Positions 5,979 to 6,377 of a stretch of 6,377 bases of DNA are shown in pieces. The stretch's first letter is position 1; every line of letters starts with the position of its first letter. This stretch comes from Rikenellaceae bacterium (lineage in GTDB: Bacteria; Bacteroidota; Bacteroidia; Bacteroidales; UBA932): assembly GCA_012800665.1 (NCBI GenBank), contig JAAZIW010000157.1, positions 1-6,377 on the forward strand, given 5' to 3'. Both the position numbers and the translations under genes were made by a program. The notes below the pieces were generated by a model. It searched no databases. It was given only the letters and a program-made list of their open reading frames with translations, and was not told the DNA's origin.

Positions 5979-6368
5979 TTAAAGGTAATCTTCTGTAGTT
6001 TCCGGATCGTAGCGTCCGGCCTTGAATTCCACAATTACGCTTGGCTCAAAAACTTCGACACTATGATATTGACTTGCAGGGATTTGTACGCCATATTGTC
6101 CTTTGGAGGCGTCTAGATGCACTCGAGATACCTCTTCTCCCTTTGCATTATAAAACACCTCATCCATACGCCCCTTTAAGATAATTATCGTTTCGTCAGT
6201 ATCATTATGTCGATGAATGGGTAAGGGAGTGCCGGGCAACAGGGCATTCAACATACGCTGTGAATCCTCCCTCGCAGCATTACGAAGGTCGTAATGTTTT
6301 CTGAGTCTCGGTGTTGAGGCTGCTTGCTCCAGAAGATTGTCTATAAGTTGATTTGTTATAGTTAGCAT
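5979..6368 (-). CDS. wbuC: WbuC-family cupin-fold metalloprotein
   Basis: This is a 129-residue single-domain cupin of the WbuC family, small proteins found in O-antigen and capsule clusters whose biochemical role is not established. The N-terminal family segment is visible (SPRLRKHYDLRN-like, here from Thr19 to Asn30, then DSQRMLNALLPGTPLP at 35-50). The first cupin motif begins with PIHRH (50-54), so His52 and His54 are probable metal ligands, and it ends at the LKGRM turn (64-68). His102 in SQYHSVEV (99-106) is the likely ligand from the second motif. The length is close to that of other members. The start at 6368 sits at the conserved N-terminus, but only nine bases of upstream sequence are in the window, so its promoter and upstream partners cannot be seen. 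A role in binding or modifying a sugar of the glycan is inferred from context only; a dTDP-sugar isomerase-type cupin is less likely given the WbuC-specific N-terminus. Confidence 0.9.
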   Translation of the reverse strand: MLTITNQLIDNLLEQAASTPRLRKHYDLRNAAREDSQRMLNALLPGTPLPIHRHNDTDETIIILKGRMDEVFYNAKGEEVSRVHLDASKGQYGVQIPASQYHSVEVFEPSVIVEFKAGRYDPETTEDYL

Positions 6369-6377
6369 ACTTTTATA

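Overview
The window looks like part of a surface-polysaccharide (capsule, exopolysaccharide or O-antigen type) biosynthesis locus from a member of the Bacteroidota, most likely Bacteroidales. Three observations point there. All three intergenic gaps carry the primary sigma-factor promoter signature of that phylum (TAnnTTTG, with a TTTG-like box about 19-21 bases upstream). Start codons lack good Shine-Dalgarno sequences and sit in A/T-rich leaders. The protein families are also typical of Bacteroidales polysaccharide loci. This assignment rests on signatures and recall, not on a database search.

Every gene is on the minus strand, so transcription runs from high to low coordinates. In that order: a WbuC-type cupin (6368-5979); a polytopic WecA/MraY-family sugar-1-phosphate transferase that should start lipid-linked glycan assembly (5922-4702); an A/T-rich CapA-family protein with a metallophosphatase-like fold (4564-3413); UDP-glucose 6-dehydrogenase (3321-2011); a GHMP kinase resembling galacturonokinase (2011-878); a sugar-1-phosphate nucleotidylyltransferase (881-144); and the N-terminus of an NAD-dependent sugar epimerase, cut by the window edge (132-1).

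The last four genes are very tightly packed (a 1-base overlap, a 4-base overlap, then an 11-base gap) behind one promoter, so they look like a single translationally coupled unit. Together they could supply an activated uronic acid by two routes. The de novo route is UDP-glucose to UDP-glucuronate (dehydrogenase) to UDP-galacturonate (epimerase). The salvage route is free uronic acid to uronate-1-phosphate (kinase) to UDP-uronate (nucleotidylyltransferase). The transferase upstream would put the first sugar phosphate on undecaprenyl phosphate, and the CapA-like and cupin proteins are probable accessory or modification functions with unknown substrates.

The three gaps (56, 137 and 91 bases) each hold a promoter and no convincing terminator. 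The capA-like gene is clearly poorer in G+C than its neighbours (about 30% in sampled 60-base lines against 43-55%), which suggests a separately acquired module. I found no RNA genes, CRISPR arrays, insertion sequences or plus-strand genes. The most interesting signal is the combined de novo and salvage uronate-activation operon, together with its apparently leaderless promoter arrangement.
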